From Phaeosaccion multiseriatum (taxonomy: Eukaryota > Ochrophyta, other classes): a stretch of DNA of 64,000 nt. Below are positions 21,741 through 32,474 of this stretch, piece after piece. Below the pieces are notes generated by a model. It worked only from the letters and a program-made list of their open reading frames with translations, was not told where the DNA came from and did not search any database. Position numbers and translations under genes: made by a program. The stretch lies in the NCBI GenBank assembly GCA_965112735.1, contig OZ218956.1, forward strand, positions 3,596,001-3,660,000, in the 5' to 3' direction. Within the stretch, counting starts at the first letter, position 1; each line of letters opens with the position of its first letter.

Positions 21741-22988
21741 TTATGAGATTTGTCCGCAGTCGGTGATGACGACGGGCTTGGAGGTGCTGCCAGACTGCGA
21801 CCCGACCTTCTCAATGGCCTGCACCACGTCCAGGCCCGCAGTCACGGAGCCGAACACGACGTGCTTGCCGTCCAGCCAAGCGGTCTCAGCCGTGCACAGG
21901 AAGAACTGCGAGCCGTTGGTGTTGGGGCCGGCGTTGGCCATGGAAAGAATGCCTGCTCCGGTGTGCTTGAGCTCGAAGTTCTCGTCCTGGAACTTCTCTC
22001 CATAGATGGACTCTCCGCCGGTACCGTTGCCGCGGGTGAAGTCGCCGCCCTGGCACATGAAGCCGGGGATGACTCGGTGGAAAGAGGAGCCTGGGGGAGG
22101 GGCGAGAGGGATGTAGCGGGACGTACGTAACTGTATGTAAGTATTGGCGGAGACTTGAGAGATTCAGACATCGCCAGCAAGTAACAGGGCAGGTCAAGCA
22201 TGCGCCAGCGGACAGACAAAACGCTCTAGCACGAGTCACACGCGGCAGGTAAAGCCCTGGAGGAACGATCTCTTCCGGTCAAATCCTCCGCTTGTTCCGT
22301 GGACTTACCCTTGAAGTGGAGGGGCTTGCCGGACTTTCCATTGCCCCTCTCGCCGGTGCAAAGTGCGCGGAAGTTCTCGGCAGTGCGGGGAACCTTGTCG
22401 GCGCGGAGCTGCGGCGGCGGAGCGGGGGCAGCCAGAAGAGCAAGGGAGCGAAGTCGGGGGTCAGATAACGAGCGAAGACGGGTGCAGATGGAAGCACTGC
22501 AACGGCCCGTCAAAGGCAAGCAGCACCACCAGCGATGAAAGACATGGACGCAATGCGGAGAAAAAGTCAAAGGAGCGAGGAGAAGAAGAGGAGGGAACGA
22601 CACGCTGTCATTCCACCCGAGCCATGTGGATGCGGATCCGGATCTTTCCACTCACCGTCATCTCCACACGCCCAGCGGGAGAACCGCCGATGGACTGCGT
22701 GAATGAGTGAGTGGAAAAGGGAAGGAGGCAGTGAGTGAGTGAGTGAGTGAGTGAGAGAGTGAGATCGGACCCCCTAAAGACCTTTACGCTCACAGAGCAA
22801 CCATCTTCGCCAAAAGATAGAATCGGGTGCAACCCTGACCTGAGGTGGAAAGAGCAAAAAAGCGGAGGCACTCTTACCATATCGAAGAACACAACAGGGT
22901 TGGTCATGGTTGAGAGGGAGGAGAGAAGGATACGCTGGGGGGAGGCAGTCCGCAAGGTGGTAGATAAACGGGAGGCGACACTGAACAT
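21741..22988 (-). CDS. Cyclophilin A-type peptidyl-prolyl cis-trans isomerase, probable organelle presequence, 4 exons, 199 aa
   Basis: Exons are 22988-22878, 22694-22656, 22408-22309 and 22090-21741. The core reads TNPVVFFDM, then [44 protein letters not shown] and [25 protein letters not shown]. These include the active-site Arg (FHR), Phe and Gln (GFMCQGG), the substrate-pocket Trp and the final His of WLDGKH, so the enzyme should be active and cyclosporin-sensitive. The short insert [13 protein letters not shown] is the version seen in plant and algal cyclophilins. A 27-residue Ser/Arg/Thr leader without acidic residues precedes the core and looks like a mitochondrial presequence; translation from the internal ATG (MTNPVV) would give a cytosolic form. 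The stop follows DCGQIS, the usual family end. Confidence 0.95.
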
Positions 22989-23170
22989 TGGCGTGGTTGA
23001 GCCAACGGTGAGAGTGAAGGCAACTCCCCCCCTGGGTTTTCCCTCCTATCCACCCACCCCAGCCAGGAAGCCCTCAAAATCGAGGCCGGCTTTCCTTGCC
23101 TTAGGAAATTGCGCCAAATCGATTCAAATCAAATTCCTGCCCAACCCGCCCCTGCCTGCTCGAGCACAGC
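22989..23170. promoter_or_regulatory. Divergent promoter region between cyclophilin and DUF819 genes
   Basis: Only 182 bp separate the two divergent start codons, so this interval must hold the 5' leaders and core promoters of both genes. It shows no clear TATA box; an AT-richer stretch (CAAATCGATTCAAATCAAA) lies at 23114-23132. Confidence 0.6.
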
Positions 23171-25515
23171 ATGCGGCTGCTTCTTCAGGCTAGAGCCACG
23201 GCAGCGGCGACCGGCGCCTTCTGCCCGGGAGCTTCACCCCCGACGATGAGCCTGGTGGGCGGCCTTGCCCGCCGAATAGGAGGAGGAGCTGCAGCAAAAG
23301 GAGGTGCTGCTACTGCGCTTGCCTCCCTTCCCGCGTCTTCGCTGGCTGTAGGTGCCACCCTCGCTGGTGTAGTTCTCCTCTCTCAGCGGGCAGAGGAGGA
23401 CACGAAAATTGGTGAGGAGTCCGCATAGTAGAGTGGGCGCTCCTGGGGGAGAAGAAGAAAATTTAACTTTCTCTTTCTTTCGTATGCTTTCCCGTAGGGT
23501 CGGCGGTAGGCTCGCCGCTGCTTTCCTTCTCGGCGCTCTGTGCCCTGAGCAACGCGCGGCTTGTTCCCGCCAGACACGGTGAGATGGAGAGCACGAGCCT
23601 GACTGAGTATTTTGTGTGACTGGGTGGGCTGGCTGGCTGTAGTACAAATGAAAGGAAGGATCTCGCTCTGTCGAGCCACAAACGAGCAAGAGAAGATGAA
23701 GGACAATCGGTGAAGTGCGACGGCTGCTGCGGACGTCTGGCTGCTTTATGCATCTATCTACCCTTCCCCTTCCACACACAGAGGACAGAGGAAGAAGCTG
23801 GCCTTACATCTTGGCGACGATTCGGTGGTGCACAGATCGTGGAACTAACCTCTCTATCCCTGCACACAACATTTATTTGCACTCATTTGCACTCACCCCC
23901 CCCTCCCCCCAGCCCTGTATGACTTGTGCTGGACGGTGGTGCTGCCCCTGTCCCTCGCTGTCATCGTATTGGGCAGCCCCGTCATCAAGGCGCTGCAGCA
24001 GACCATGGAGCAGGCCAACAGGGGGGGGGTGGGGGCAGAGGGGGGGCAAGGAGGTGTGTCGGCCGTGGACGACATGAAGGTAAGAAGGACTTTCGTAAGG
24101 CCATGGAAGCTTACTTGACGGTGCTGATGCCTTGCTTGTGGAGGTTGGAGTAGCCCCTAGTGGATACGGGGCGTATGAGGCGGGCGGAGCGGGCGGGGGG
24201 GAAACGGCATCATGTACAGTATGTGTGTACTAGCCCTGCTGCGAAACAAATGCCCCTGGCGGAGGCTCAAACGGCCACACGGCCACACCGCCTGCCTGCT
24301 ACTCGGTTGCCCGCCTCTCACGCATCCAACCGATCCAACCAAGCAACCGGTCGGTCGGTCGGTCGTGTGTGTATGTGTGCGAGAGCGAGAGAGAGAGGGG
24401 GGGCAGAGAGAGAGAAAAGAGAGAGAGAGAGAAGAGAGAGAAAAGAGAGAGAAGGAGAGAGAAAGAGAGAGGGACACACACACAGAGAGAGAGAGAGCTA
24501 AGCTGCCTATCCGTGCCCCCCCCCCCTCCCCCCTGCACACACGCAGAGGGCCTGCAGGGCCGTGGGGCTGACCTTCGGGGTGGGGGCCTTGGGGTCTCTC
24601 CTCGGCGTCGCGCTTGCCTTCTACCTGGCCACTTCATGTGCGCCAAGGGGCCGTGGAGGAGCGCTATCCTGGCTATCCATGAGCAGGGGGCGCGGAGGAC
24701 GACAGGCGCTTTCCTGGCTAGCCATTAGCCCTCCCCTGGCTGCCAAGGTGCGTGGTGTGGGGTTGTTGTAAGAGAGCGAGAAAGAGGGAGACGAACATGC
24801 GGGCTCCTCGCAGTAAGTCATCTTATCGCTCTGCCCTCCCCCCTCAGGTCGCCGGTTGCCTGGCGGCGACTTACGTGGGAGGCGCTGTGAACTTCTTCAC
24901 CGTAGCGGCTGCCGTGGGCCTTGATCAGGGCGGGGTGGGGGTGCTCGGAGCGATGGCAGCCGCTGATATACTCCTCACGGCGGTGTATCTGGCGGGAGTG
25001 ACCGCAGCCATCCGGATACCCGCCCTGCAGCGCTTTGTTGGAGGAGGAAGAGGAGCAGGAAGAGAAAGAGTGGTGGGAGTTGAAGTGAACCGGAATACAA
25101 TCATAAATACGGCAAGTGGCACGACTGGTGGTGGTGGTGGTGGTGGTGGTGGTGGTGGTGGTGGTGGAGGAGGAGGAGGAGGATGGGGAGGAGGAGGAAG
25201 AGTGGTGACAGCGCATGCGAACCCAAATACAATCGTAAGGCAGGCAAGTGGAAGCGCGAACCCAAATTCAATCGTAAGCCAGGCAAGTGGAAGCGCGAAC
25301 CCAAATACAATCATAAGGCAGGCAAGTGGAAGCGGGAGTGGCACGAGTAGGGGAGCAGCAAGAGCAGCCAGAGGAAGAGAAATTGTATTACAGAGAGGAA
25401 TTGTGGTGGGAGTGGAGGTGAACCCAAATACACTCGTAGGGACTGGCCCGAGTGGTAGCAGCGTCAGTGGCTTTGGCAAAGGCGGCAGTAGCAGCATCAT
25501 CAGGGCCAGAGGCAG

Positions 25516-25551
<36 letters not shown>

Positions 25552-26629
25552 TGGCAGCAGCAGTGGCAACATCCTCCCTCCGCACATCAGAGCTACACAG
25601 GGGTCTGCAGTGGGGCTTCCTTCACGACGCTCCAGTAGCAGCAACAACATCATTCCGCCGAACATCAGGGCTACACAGGGGCCTCCAGTGGGGCTTCCTT
25701 CACGAGAGCGTCCCCCGCGGTGGGCACTTCGGCAGTTACGTCGCTGGGGGCTTTGGTTACGTCATCGCGGACGGGGGGTGCTGTATTGCTCAGGGCTGGG
25801 GCTGTGTACGGTGATGTTCGGACGGGCTGTGGAGAGGGCCCTCCCTTTCATCCCGGGGCTGTCCTCCCTCGCCATCACGGCCGCAGCTGCTGTAGCAGGG
25901 ATGGCGCTGTGTCGCTTCACGCCCGGGGTGCATCAGCAGGCCATGGACACGGCTCCGGCCTTGGCAGGTAAGGGGAGGGTTGGGGCTACAGACAGCCCTG
26001 CCAGGTGCACCCACTCACCCACCACACACACACACACACGCACACACACACACACGCGCGCACACACACACAACACAAACACAAACACACAACACACAAA
26101 CCACTTCTGTTTGTTTCGTAATCCGTCCCCAACCAACCATTCCCCAATTCAACTGTCAAATCGTCCTCTCCCCCAACTCAACTCCAACACATGTGCAATG
26201 CAATGCATACATACATACATACATACATACATACATGCATACATGCATACATACATACATACATACATGCATACATACATACATACATACATACATACAT
26301 ACATACATACATACATACATACATACATACATACATACATACATACATACATACAAACATACAGGCTTCCTGCTCAACTTCTTCTTCGCCGCCGTCGGAG
26401 CCACCGGGCGTTTCTCAGAGGTGATGGCGGCAGGACCTGCGCTCTTCGCCTTCATGGCCATCGCCCTCGCTGTGCACATGCTCACTCTTCTGGGAGGGGT
26501 CCGCCTGCTCAATCGCCTTGGTGGCGTGGGTTGGCTCGGTGGGCGTGGCGGTGAGAAGGGGGGAGGGGAGACACTATCGCTGGCGGAGACCCTCGTGGGG
26601 AGTAACGCCAACATCGGTGGGGCCAGCAC

Positions 26630-26675
<46 letters not shown>

Positions 26676-27080
26676 GAAGAGAGGGGAAGGAAAGGGAGAC
26701 AGAGAGGGAGGGAGGGAGGGAGGGCGAGATATACCTCCGCACGTACAGAGATGGAGAGAGAGGGGACGAGGGAGAGAAGGGCTGCTCTACGAACGCTTAT
26801 CTCTCCTCGAGCTGCGCTTCGAGTCTGTGTGGTCATTTCGTCTCTTCTCGTCCCTCCCGCCAAATAAACAGGCCTTCTCGCCCCTCACTCCCCCTCCCCC
26901 CTCCCCTTCCCCTGCCATCCACTTCCATCCTCCTGTCCTACAGCGGCCAACTACGCCGGCCTCATCGGCGAGCAGCGCCTTGTGGTTCCTGGGGCCCTGT
27001 GGGGCACAGTGGGGTACGCGGGGGCGAGTATGCTGGGGGTGGCGGTTACGGCGGTGCTCAAGGCCTCTATCCGTCGATGA
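23171..27080 (+). CDS. DUF819 (YjcL-like) multi-pass membrane protein with long repetitive insert, 7 exons, about 737 aa
   Basis: Exons are 23171-23411, 23498-23578, 23913-24079, 24547-24747, 24848-25967, 26365-26631 and 26944-27080, all in phase. The order of motifs follows the DUF819 family: GSPLLSFSALCALSNARLVP and ALYDLCWTVVLPLSLAVIVLG, then AATYVGGAVNFFTVAAAVGL with GAMAAADILLTAVYL. FLLNFFFAAVGATGRF, LFAFMAIALAVHMLTLL, GSNANIGGAST and LVVPGALWGTVGYAGASMLGV complete it. Bacterial and plastid members are 380-450 residues with about ten helices; their substrate is unknown. Here an insert of about 230 residues interrupts the midpoint. It holds three 13-residue repeats (PNTIVRQASGSAN type, 25218-25335), a poly-Gly run, a poly-Ser run and two copies of IRATQGxxVGLPSR. 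The first 80 residues are Ala/Gly/Arg-rich and may be a targeting leader. The introns carry GA, CA, CATA and GT microsatellites. Confidence 0.88.
26020..26355. repeat. (CA)n and (CATA)n microsatellites in DUF819 intron 5
   Basis: A CA-rich tract (26020-26100) is followed by about 37 CATA units (26205-26355) ending 10 bp before the exon 6 acceptor. The open frames they generate (MYVC and HTYI repeats) are artefacts. Confidence 0.95.
26632..26671. repeat. (GT)n at the exon 6 donor of the DUF819 gene
   Basis: The intron begins directly with about 20 GT units. The 5' splice site is therefore the first GT of a microsatellite, and many alternative donors lie within 40 bp. Confidence 0.85.
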
Positions 27081-27089
27081 GGAGCATGG

Positions 27090-27180
27090 GGAGGAAGGAG
27101 GAGGAGGAGGAGGAGGAGGAGGAGGAGGAGGAGGAGGAGAAGGAGGAGGAGGTGGGGAAGGAGGAGGGGAAGGAGGGAGG
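27090..27180. repeat. GGA repeat downstream of the DUF819 gene
   Basis: An interrupted GGA/GAA repeat lies a few bases after the DUF819 stop codon, in its 3' untranslated region. Confidence 0.85.
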
Positions 27181-27352
27181 ATGGGGTACCGAAACGCATC
27201 CAACAATATCGTGTGTCAGTGTGCGTATTCTCCATCCGAGAGATGCCTCTTACAGGCAATCGCAACAAAGATATGTCCACGCCCCTGTGAAGTCACTACC
27301 TACGATTCGTGTTATCCTCCTCTACAATGCCAATAAGGAAGCCATACTGTTA

Positions 27353-30175
27353 CTACTCTGTGTGGAAAATCACGCGGCCCTCATTGGTCTCATGCCCCAC
27401 GGCGTGGAGTCCGAGCTCTTCGTTGAGGTACGCCAGCACCGCAGGCTTGAGCACGCTGATACCGTCCACGCTGCCGCGGCCTCGCCCCGTGATGACCGTC
27501 ATCCGGCCCTTCACATTCTCCACCTGGAGAGCGTAGCGAAGGGCGGCCTTGCCGGTCCACTCCGAGTGCTGGTGCAAGTCCATAATCTTCCCTTCGCTGC
27601 CCCTCTTCCAATGTGACATTATGCCCTTTGTGATGGCCTCTGCGTACAAGCCGTCAGCCAAGCGCCATTGCTCGTGCACGGACAGGACGTCGATAGCGGC
27701 AGCGTAGGTTACTACATTGGGTTTGACGCGCTCTGTGCGCATCTCCTTAAACAAGGCAAGCGCCTTGCTGAGCTGCCCTGCCTTGGCACAAGCAGAAATC
27801 GCGGAGCTGTATGAGAATTCATTGGGCTGCAGTCCTTCCCTCCGCATCTCCTCTAGCAAGTCCAGCGCCTTCTCGTGGTCTCCTGCATTGCCACACGCAG
27901 TAATCGCAGAGCTGTACGTGATGACATCGGGTTGAACCCCCTTCGTCCCCATCTCCTCCAGCAAGTCCAGCGCCTTCTCGTGCTTTCCTGCCTTGGCACA
28001 AGCAGCAATTGCAGAGCTGTACGTGATTTCATTGGGCTGAAGACCCTCCCTCCGCATCTCCTCCAGCAAGGCTAGTGCCTTCTCGTGCTCTCCTGCATTG
28101 CCACACGCATCAATCGCAGAGCTGTACGTGATTTCATTGGGCTGAAGACCCTCCCTCCGCATCTCCTCCAGCAAGTCAAGCGCCTTCTCGTGCTCTCCTG
28201 CGTTGCCACACGCATCAATCGCACAAGTGTACGTCGTGACATCGGGTTTAAGCCCTTCCTCTCGCATCTCCTCCAGCAAGTCCAGCGCCCTCTCGTGCTC
28301 TCCTCCATTGCCACAAGCGCTTATCGCAGAGTTGTACGAGATTTCACTGGGCTGAAGACCTGTCTCTCGCAGCTCCTCCAGCAAGGCAAGCGCCTTCTCG
28401 TGCTCTCCCGCCTTGCCACACGCGGTAATCGCAGAGTTGTACGTGATTTCATTGGGCTGAAGCCCATCCTCTCGCATCTCCTCCAGCAAGGCTAGTGCCT
28501 TCTCGTGCTCTCCTACATAGGCACACGCATCAATCGCAGAGTTGTACGTAATGACATTGGGCTGAAGGCCTTCCCTCTGCATCTCCTCCAGCAAGGCAAG
28601 CGCCTTCTCGTGCTCTCCTGCATTGCCACAAGCGTAAATCGCAGAGTTGTAGGTAATTTCATTGGGGTCAAGCCCTTCCCTCCGCATTTCCTCCAGCAGG
28701 TCCAGCGCCTTCTCGTGCTCTCCTGCCTTCCCACAAGCATCAATCGCAGAGGAGTATGTGATGACATCTGGTGGAACCCCTTCCCTCCGCATCTCCTTCA
28801 CCCAATCCAGTGCCTTCTCGTGCTCTCCTGCCTTGGCACAAGCCGAAATCGCAGAGCTGTACGTTCTTCTCTGCGGTTGAAGCCCTCTCCTTCGCATCTC
28901 CTCCAGCAAGTCAATCACCTTCACGTACTCTCCTGCCTTCCCACAAGCATCCATCGCAGAGCAGTACGTGATGGCATCGGGTTGAGGTCCTTCCCTCTGC
29001 ATCTGCTTCAGAAATTCAAGCGCCCTCTCGTGCTCTCCTGCATTGCCACAAGCACTAATCACAGAGCTGTACGTGATGACATTAGGCTGAAGCCTTTCCC
29101 TCCGCATCTCCTCCAGCAAGGCCAGCGCCTTCTCGTATTGTCCTGCCTTGCCACAAGCATCAATCGCAGAGCCGTACGAGATTGCATTGGGTTGAAGCCC
29201 TTCCCCTCGCATCTCCTCCAGCAAGTCCAGCGCCCTCTCGTGCTCTCCTCCATTGCCACAAGCGCTTATCGCAGAGTTGTACGAGATTTCATTGGGCTGA
29301 AGACCTTTCTCGCGCATCTCCCTCAGCAAGTCCAGCGCCTCCTCGTACTTTCCTGCCTTGCCACACGCGTTAATCGCAGAGTTGTACGAGATTTCATTGG
29401 GCTGAAAATTTCCCTCTCGCATCTCCTCCAGCAAGTCAAGCGCCTTCTCGTACTGCCCTACGTTGCCACAAGCAGAAATTGCAGAAGTGTACGATCTTTC
29501 ATTCGGCGGAATGCCTTCCCTCCGCATCTCCTCCAGCAAGTCAAGCGCCTTCCCGGGCTCTCCTGCCTTCCCACAAGCATCAATCGCAGAGCTGTACGTG
29601 ATGACATCGGGTTGAATGCCTCCCCTCTGCATATCCCTCAGCAAGTCCAGTGCCTTCTCGTGCTCTCCTGCCTTGGCACAAGCAGTAATCGCAGAGTTAT
29701 ACGTGAACGTATTTGGCTGAATCCCTGCCCCTCGCATCTCCTCCAGTAGAGCAAGAGCCCCCCTCCATCGCCCAGCTTTACCCACCGCGGTTATGGAAGA
29801 GGTATACAAAATTACGTTCATCAGCCCCGCTGCTTTTGCCTCCTCAATCACTCTCGCGACCCCCCTCCAGTCGCGTGTTGTTCCAAGCCTCTGGATCTCT
29901 TTGTTCAACGATATCTGCAGTCCTCGTTCGTTTTGCGGTCCTCCCATACTAAGATTTCCCCTGCTTACAAGGAGGCGGACCGAGTGAGTGGCTGATCGTC
30001 GCTCAACAGGCACAGTTGTGGGGAAGGAGCTGCGTTTTCCGACAGGAGTGTGCATGGGAGCAGAGAGCCATCTTCCCAACGAGCATGTGAAAGCAGCAGC
30101 GCCACCATCACCTCCCACCCATCCCCCCCCTCTTTCTCCTCCTACTGCTGCTGAAATTCCCGCTATCCCCTTCAT
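27353..30175 (-). CDS. P-type PPR protein with 21 highly uniform repeats and C-terminal SMR domain, 940 aa
   Basis: One exon, first ATG at 30175. Residues 1-100 are Gly/Arg/Ser-rich and may direct import into an organelle. Residues 121-855 hold 21 consecutive 35-residue pentatricopeptide repeats without gaps, e.g. VITYSSAIDACGKAGEHEKA. Residues 860-940 form an SMR domain: DLHQHSEWTGKAALRYAL, then TVITGRGRGSV, SVLKPAVLAYLNEELGL and NEGRVIF. The usual DLHG starts as DLHQ, and the THGxG/TGxGxHS-type loop reads TGRGRGS. PPR-SMR proteins such as plant GUN1, SVR7 and SOT1 bind organelle RNA and some cut it. Specificity positions 5/35 in order are TN, ND, SN, TN, NN, NN, GN, SD, CQ, SD, SN, NN, NN, NS, ND, TN, SN, SD, SN, SN, A-. 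By the published code these favour a mainly A and pyrimidine target. The repeats are far more alike than is usual, implying recent internal duplication or homogenisation. Confidence 0.93.
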   Translation of the reverse strand: MKGIAGISAAVGGERGGGWVGGDGGAAAFTCSLGRWLSAPMHTPVGKRSSFPTTVPVERRSATHSVRLLVSRGNLSMGGPQNERGLQISLNKEIQRLGTTRDWRGVARVIEEAKAAGLMNVILYTSSITAVGKAGRWRGALALLEEMRGAGIQPNTFTYNSAITACAKAGEHEKALDLLRDMQRGGIQPDVITYSSAIDACGKAGEPGKALDLLEEMRREGIPPNERSYTSAISACGNVGQYEKALDLLEEMREGNFQPNEISYNSAINACGKAGKYEEALDLLREMREKGLQPNEISYNSAISACGNGGEHERALDLLEEMRGEGLQPNAISYGSAIDACGKAGQYEKALALLEEMRRERLQPNVITYSSVISACGNAGEHERALEFLKQMQREGPQPDAITYCSAMDACGKAGEYVKVIDLLEEMRRRGLQPQRRTYSSAISACAKAGEHEKALDWVKEMRREGVPPDVITYSSAIDACGKAGEHEKALDLLEEMRREGLDPNEITYNSAIYACGNAGEHEKALALLEEMQREGLQPNVITYNSAIDACAYVGEHEKALALLEEMREDGLQPNEITYNSAITACGKAGEHEKALALLEELRETGLQPSEISYNSAISACGNGGEHERALDLLEEMREEGLKPDVTTYTCAIDACGNAGEHEKALDLLEEMRREGLQPNEITYSSAIDACGNAGEHEKALALLEEMRREGLQPNEITYSSAIAACAKAGKHEKALDLLEEMGTKGVQPDVITYSSAITACGNAGDHEKALDLLEEMRREGLQPNEFSYSSAISACAKAGQLSKALALFKEMRTERVKPNVVTYAAAIDVLSVHEQWRLADGLYAEAITKGIMSHWKRGSEGKIMDLHQHSEWTGKAALRYALQVENVKGRMTVITGRGRGSVDGISVLKPAVLAYLNEELGLHAVGHETNEGRVIFHTE

Positions 30176-30324
30176 TACACAGCCAAAAAAAGGTGCTTCA
30201 GGCTTCACCACGTAGTGGGTGCTTCTCCCGTTGGTCCTCCACGTCGTCGCCAGAACGGGACCCCCATGCCCCCTCCGATGAACGGCAGACGCAATTTATT
30301 TCTGGCACTCAACAAAAAGAGAAA
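30176..30324. promoter_or_regulatory. Divergent promoter region between PPR-SMR and MRG genes
   Basis: The start codons of two divergent genes lie 149 bp apart. The interval contains an A-rich run near 30185 and GC-rich flanks but no motif that I can name. Confidence 0.55.
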
Positions 30325-30493
30325 ATGCCTCGCAATCAGGAGGAGGAAGGCAAGTCTGCATCCACACACCCGCCTCGCTACGTGCGGCTCTCGGGGAAAG
30401 CGCGCCAATCAGTGCTGCCGCAAACTCAGGTAGAACTGAAAAGCGGAGTAAGGAGGGGAGAGAGAGGAGGAGGAGAAGGGAAAGAGAGAGAGA

Positions 30494-30535
<42 letters not shown>

Positions 30536-32442
30536 ATCAGCTGGTTATGTCCTCGGGAGCATCTACAGAACTGCTGCTGCATGGCTAGACTTACATCCCT
30601 CCCTCACCCTTCTCCCTTCCTTTCCATTCTCAATTTTCCAGGTCCGACTAGCAAAGAACCACACCCCGGAGGACGGCTTTCTATTACAGTGGAGCTCATC
30701 CTCCTGGTATGCTGCTGCTCTTTACGCAGAGGATGGAGTCGTGTCGAAGGCCAAAGACAAGGTGAGGAAGGGGACCTCTGTGTTGCCAGGCTTTCACGAC
30801 CCCCACCCCCCCCACATCAGCTTCAGACGAAGCTTCTACGGATGTTTCCCTGTATTTTAAGCCTGTTCTCCATGTTCCATCTTCTTTCCCCTCCTTCTCA
30901 ATGTATTTCCTTCTGGAGCAGCATTCACCCCCCCCCCCCTCTCCCTGATTGGCTTAAGCTCGACCTGCCGTTTCCCTCCTCCTCCTCCTCCTCCTCCTCC
31001 TCCTCCTCCTCCTCCTCCTCCTCCTCCTCCTCCTCCTCCTCCTCCTCCTCCTCCCTCCTCCTTCCTCCTCCTCCTCCTTCCTCCTCCTTCCTCCTCCTCC
31101 TCCTCCTCCTCCTCCCCCTCCTCCTCCTCCTCCTCCTCCTCCTCCTCCTCCCCCTCCTCTTCTTGCTTCCTTCCTCTCTTACCCCCCCCAACAGGAGGTA
31201 CTTCTCCGCATGGAAGTGTTTGACGTGACCGAGTCCGAAGCTTCTCCCGTCCTCATCAGCCTCAACGAGCAGAAGAAGATCATGACTGTGCAGGTACGAC
31301 CCAGCGAACTCTGCTGTCTTTTCTCTACTGCCTTTTCTACTTCTCTGCTGCTGTACTCTTCTCTGCTCTGGCCTCCGTTCTGTTAGTCTCCTCTCCTCTG
31401 CTCTGCTCCCTGCCGCTATATGCTCCTCTCCTTTGCCCCTTCTGCCCCGCTCTCCTCTGTCCCACATTACTCTGCTCTGCTTTACCCATGTTCCTCTCCT
31501 CTGCCATGCCCGTATTCCTCTTCTCTGCTCTGCGGCTAGCATGTGAGGGCCTAAGCGAAGGTCTTCGCAGGCCTCCCTCCCTCCTCTATAAGGCCTCTCC
31601 ATATGCCTCTAATCTCCCCCTCCTTCCCCCCCCCCCCCGCCCCCTCCCTACCCGGACCATACGCCACTTGATATCTCCTCCTCTTCTTCCTCCCCCTCCT
31701 CCTCCTCGTCCTCCTCCTCCTCCTCTTCTTCTTCTTCTTCTTCTTCTTCTTCTTCTTCTTCTTCTTCTTCTTCTTCTTCTTCTTCTTCTCTTCTTCTTCT
31801 TCTTCTTCTTCTTCTTCTTCTTCTTCTTCTTCTTCTTCTTCTTCTTCTTCTTCTTCTTCTTCTTCTTCTTCTTCCTCTTCCTCCTCCTCCACCACCACCA
31901 TCTCCTCCACCACCTTCTCCTCCTCCTCCCGGCCTTTGGTTGCCTTCTTTACGTCTCAGTACTACTTCTTCGCTGAGCCTATCTTCACCCACCCCGGCAA
32001 GTACCTTCTTCGCTTCTCTGCAGAAAGCAAAAAGTACCCCGACATCGCGGAGTATCGAGTCAGCGTCACTGTCTCGGACCACAAGGGGAATGTGCCCACC
32101 AGCAGGACACAGCAAGGGGTGGCAGCAGACGTTGGTGGGCGCCAGGCAAAGACGGAGGGGAAGAAGAAGGGGGCCTCCTCTGCCTCCTCCGACGAAACGC
32201 ATGTAACGCCTGGAACGTCGGCAGCAGCGCCCACCACGACGAGCAAGAAGCGGAAGCGGGACCGGGGTGGCGAGGAGGAGAGAAGGAAGCAAAAGGAAGG
32301 TGGTGACGTGGCGGGGACAGGAGATGCCAGCGAGGAGGCCGAGGCTGCGACACACGACGCGCCTATGGTAGCAGGAGCAGCAGGAGCAGAGGCAGGGCCG
32401 TCGACAGGGAAGAAGAGGAGAGGTCGTCCGCCCACTGCGAAG

Positions 32443-32474
<32 letters not shown>

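Noticed and set aside
26149-26360. MYVC/HTYI repeat frames that look like repetitive small proteins
   Set aside because: They are produced by the CATA microsatellite in an intron.
28085-29749. Plus-strand frames of up to 414 residues opposite the PPR gene
   Set aside because: They are antisense shadows of the 105 bp PPR repeat unit, as shown by their own 35-residue periodicity.
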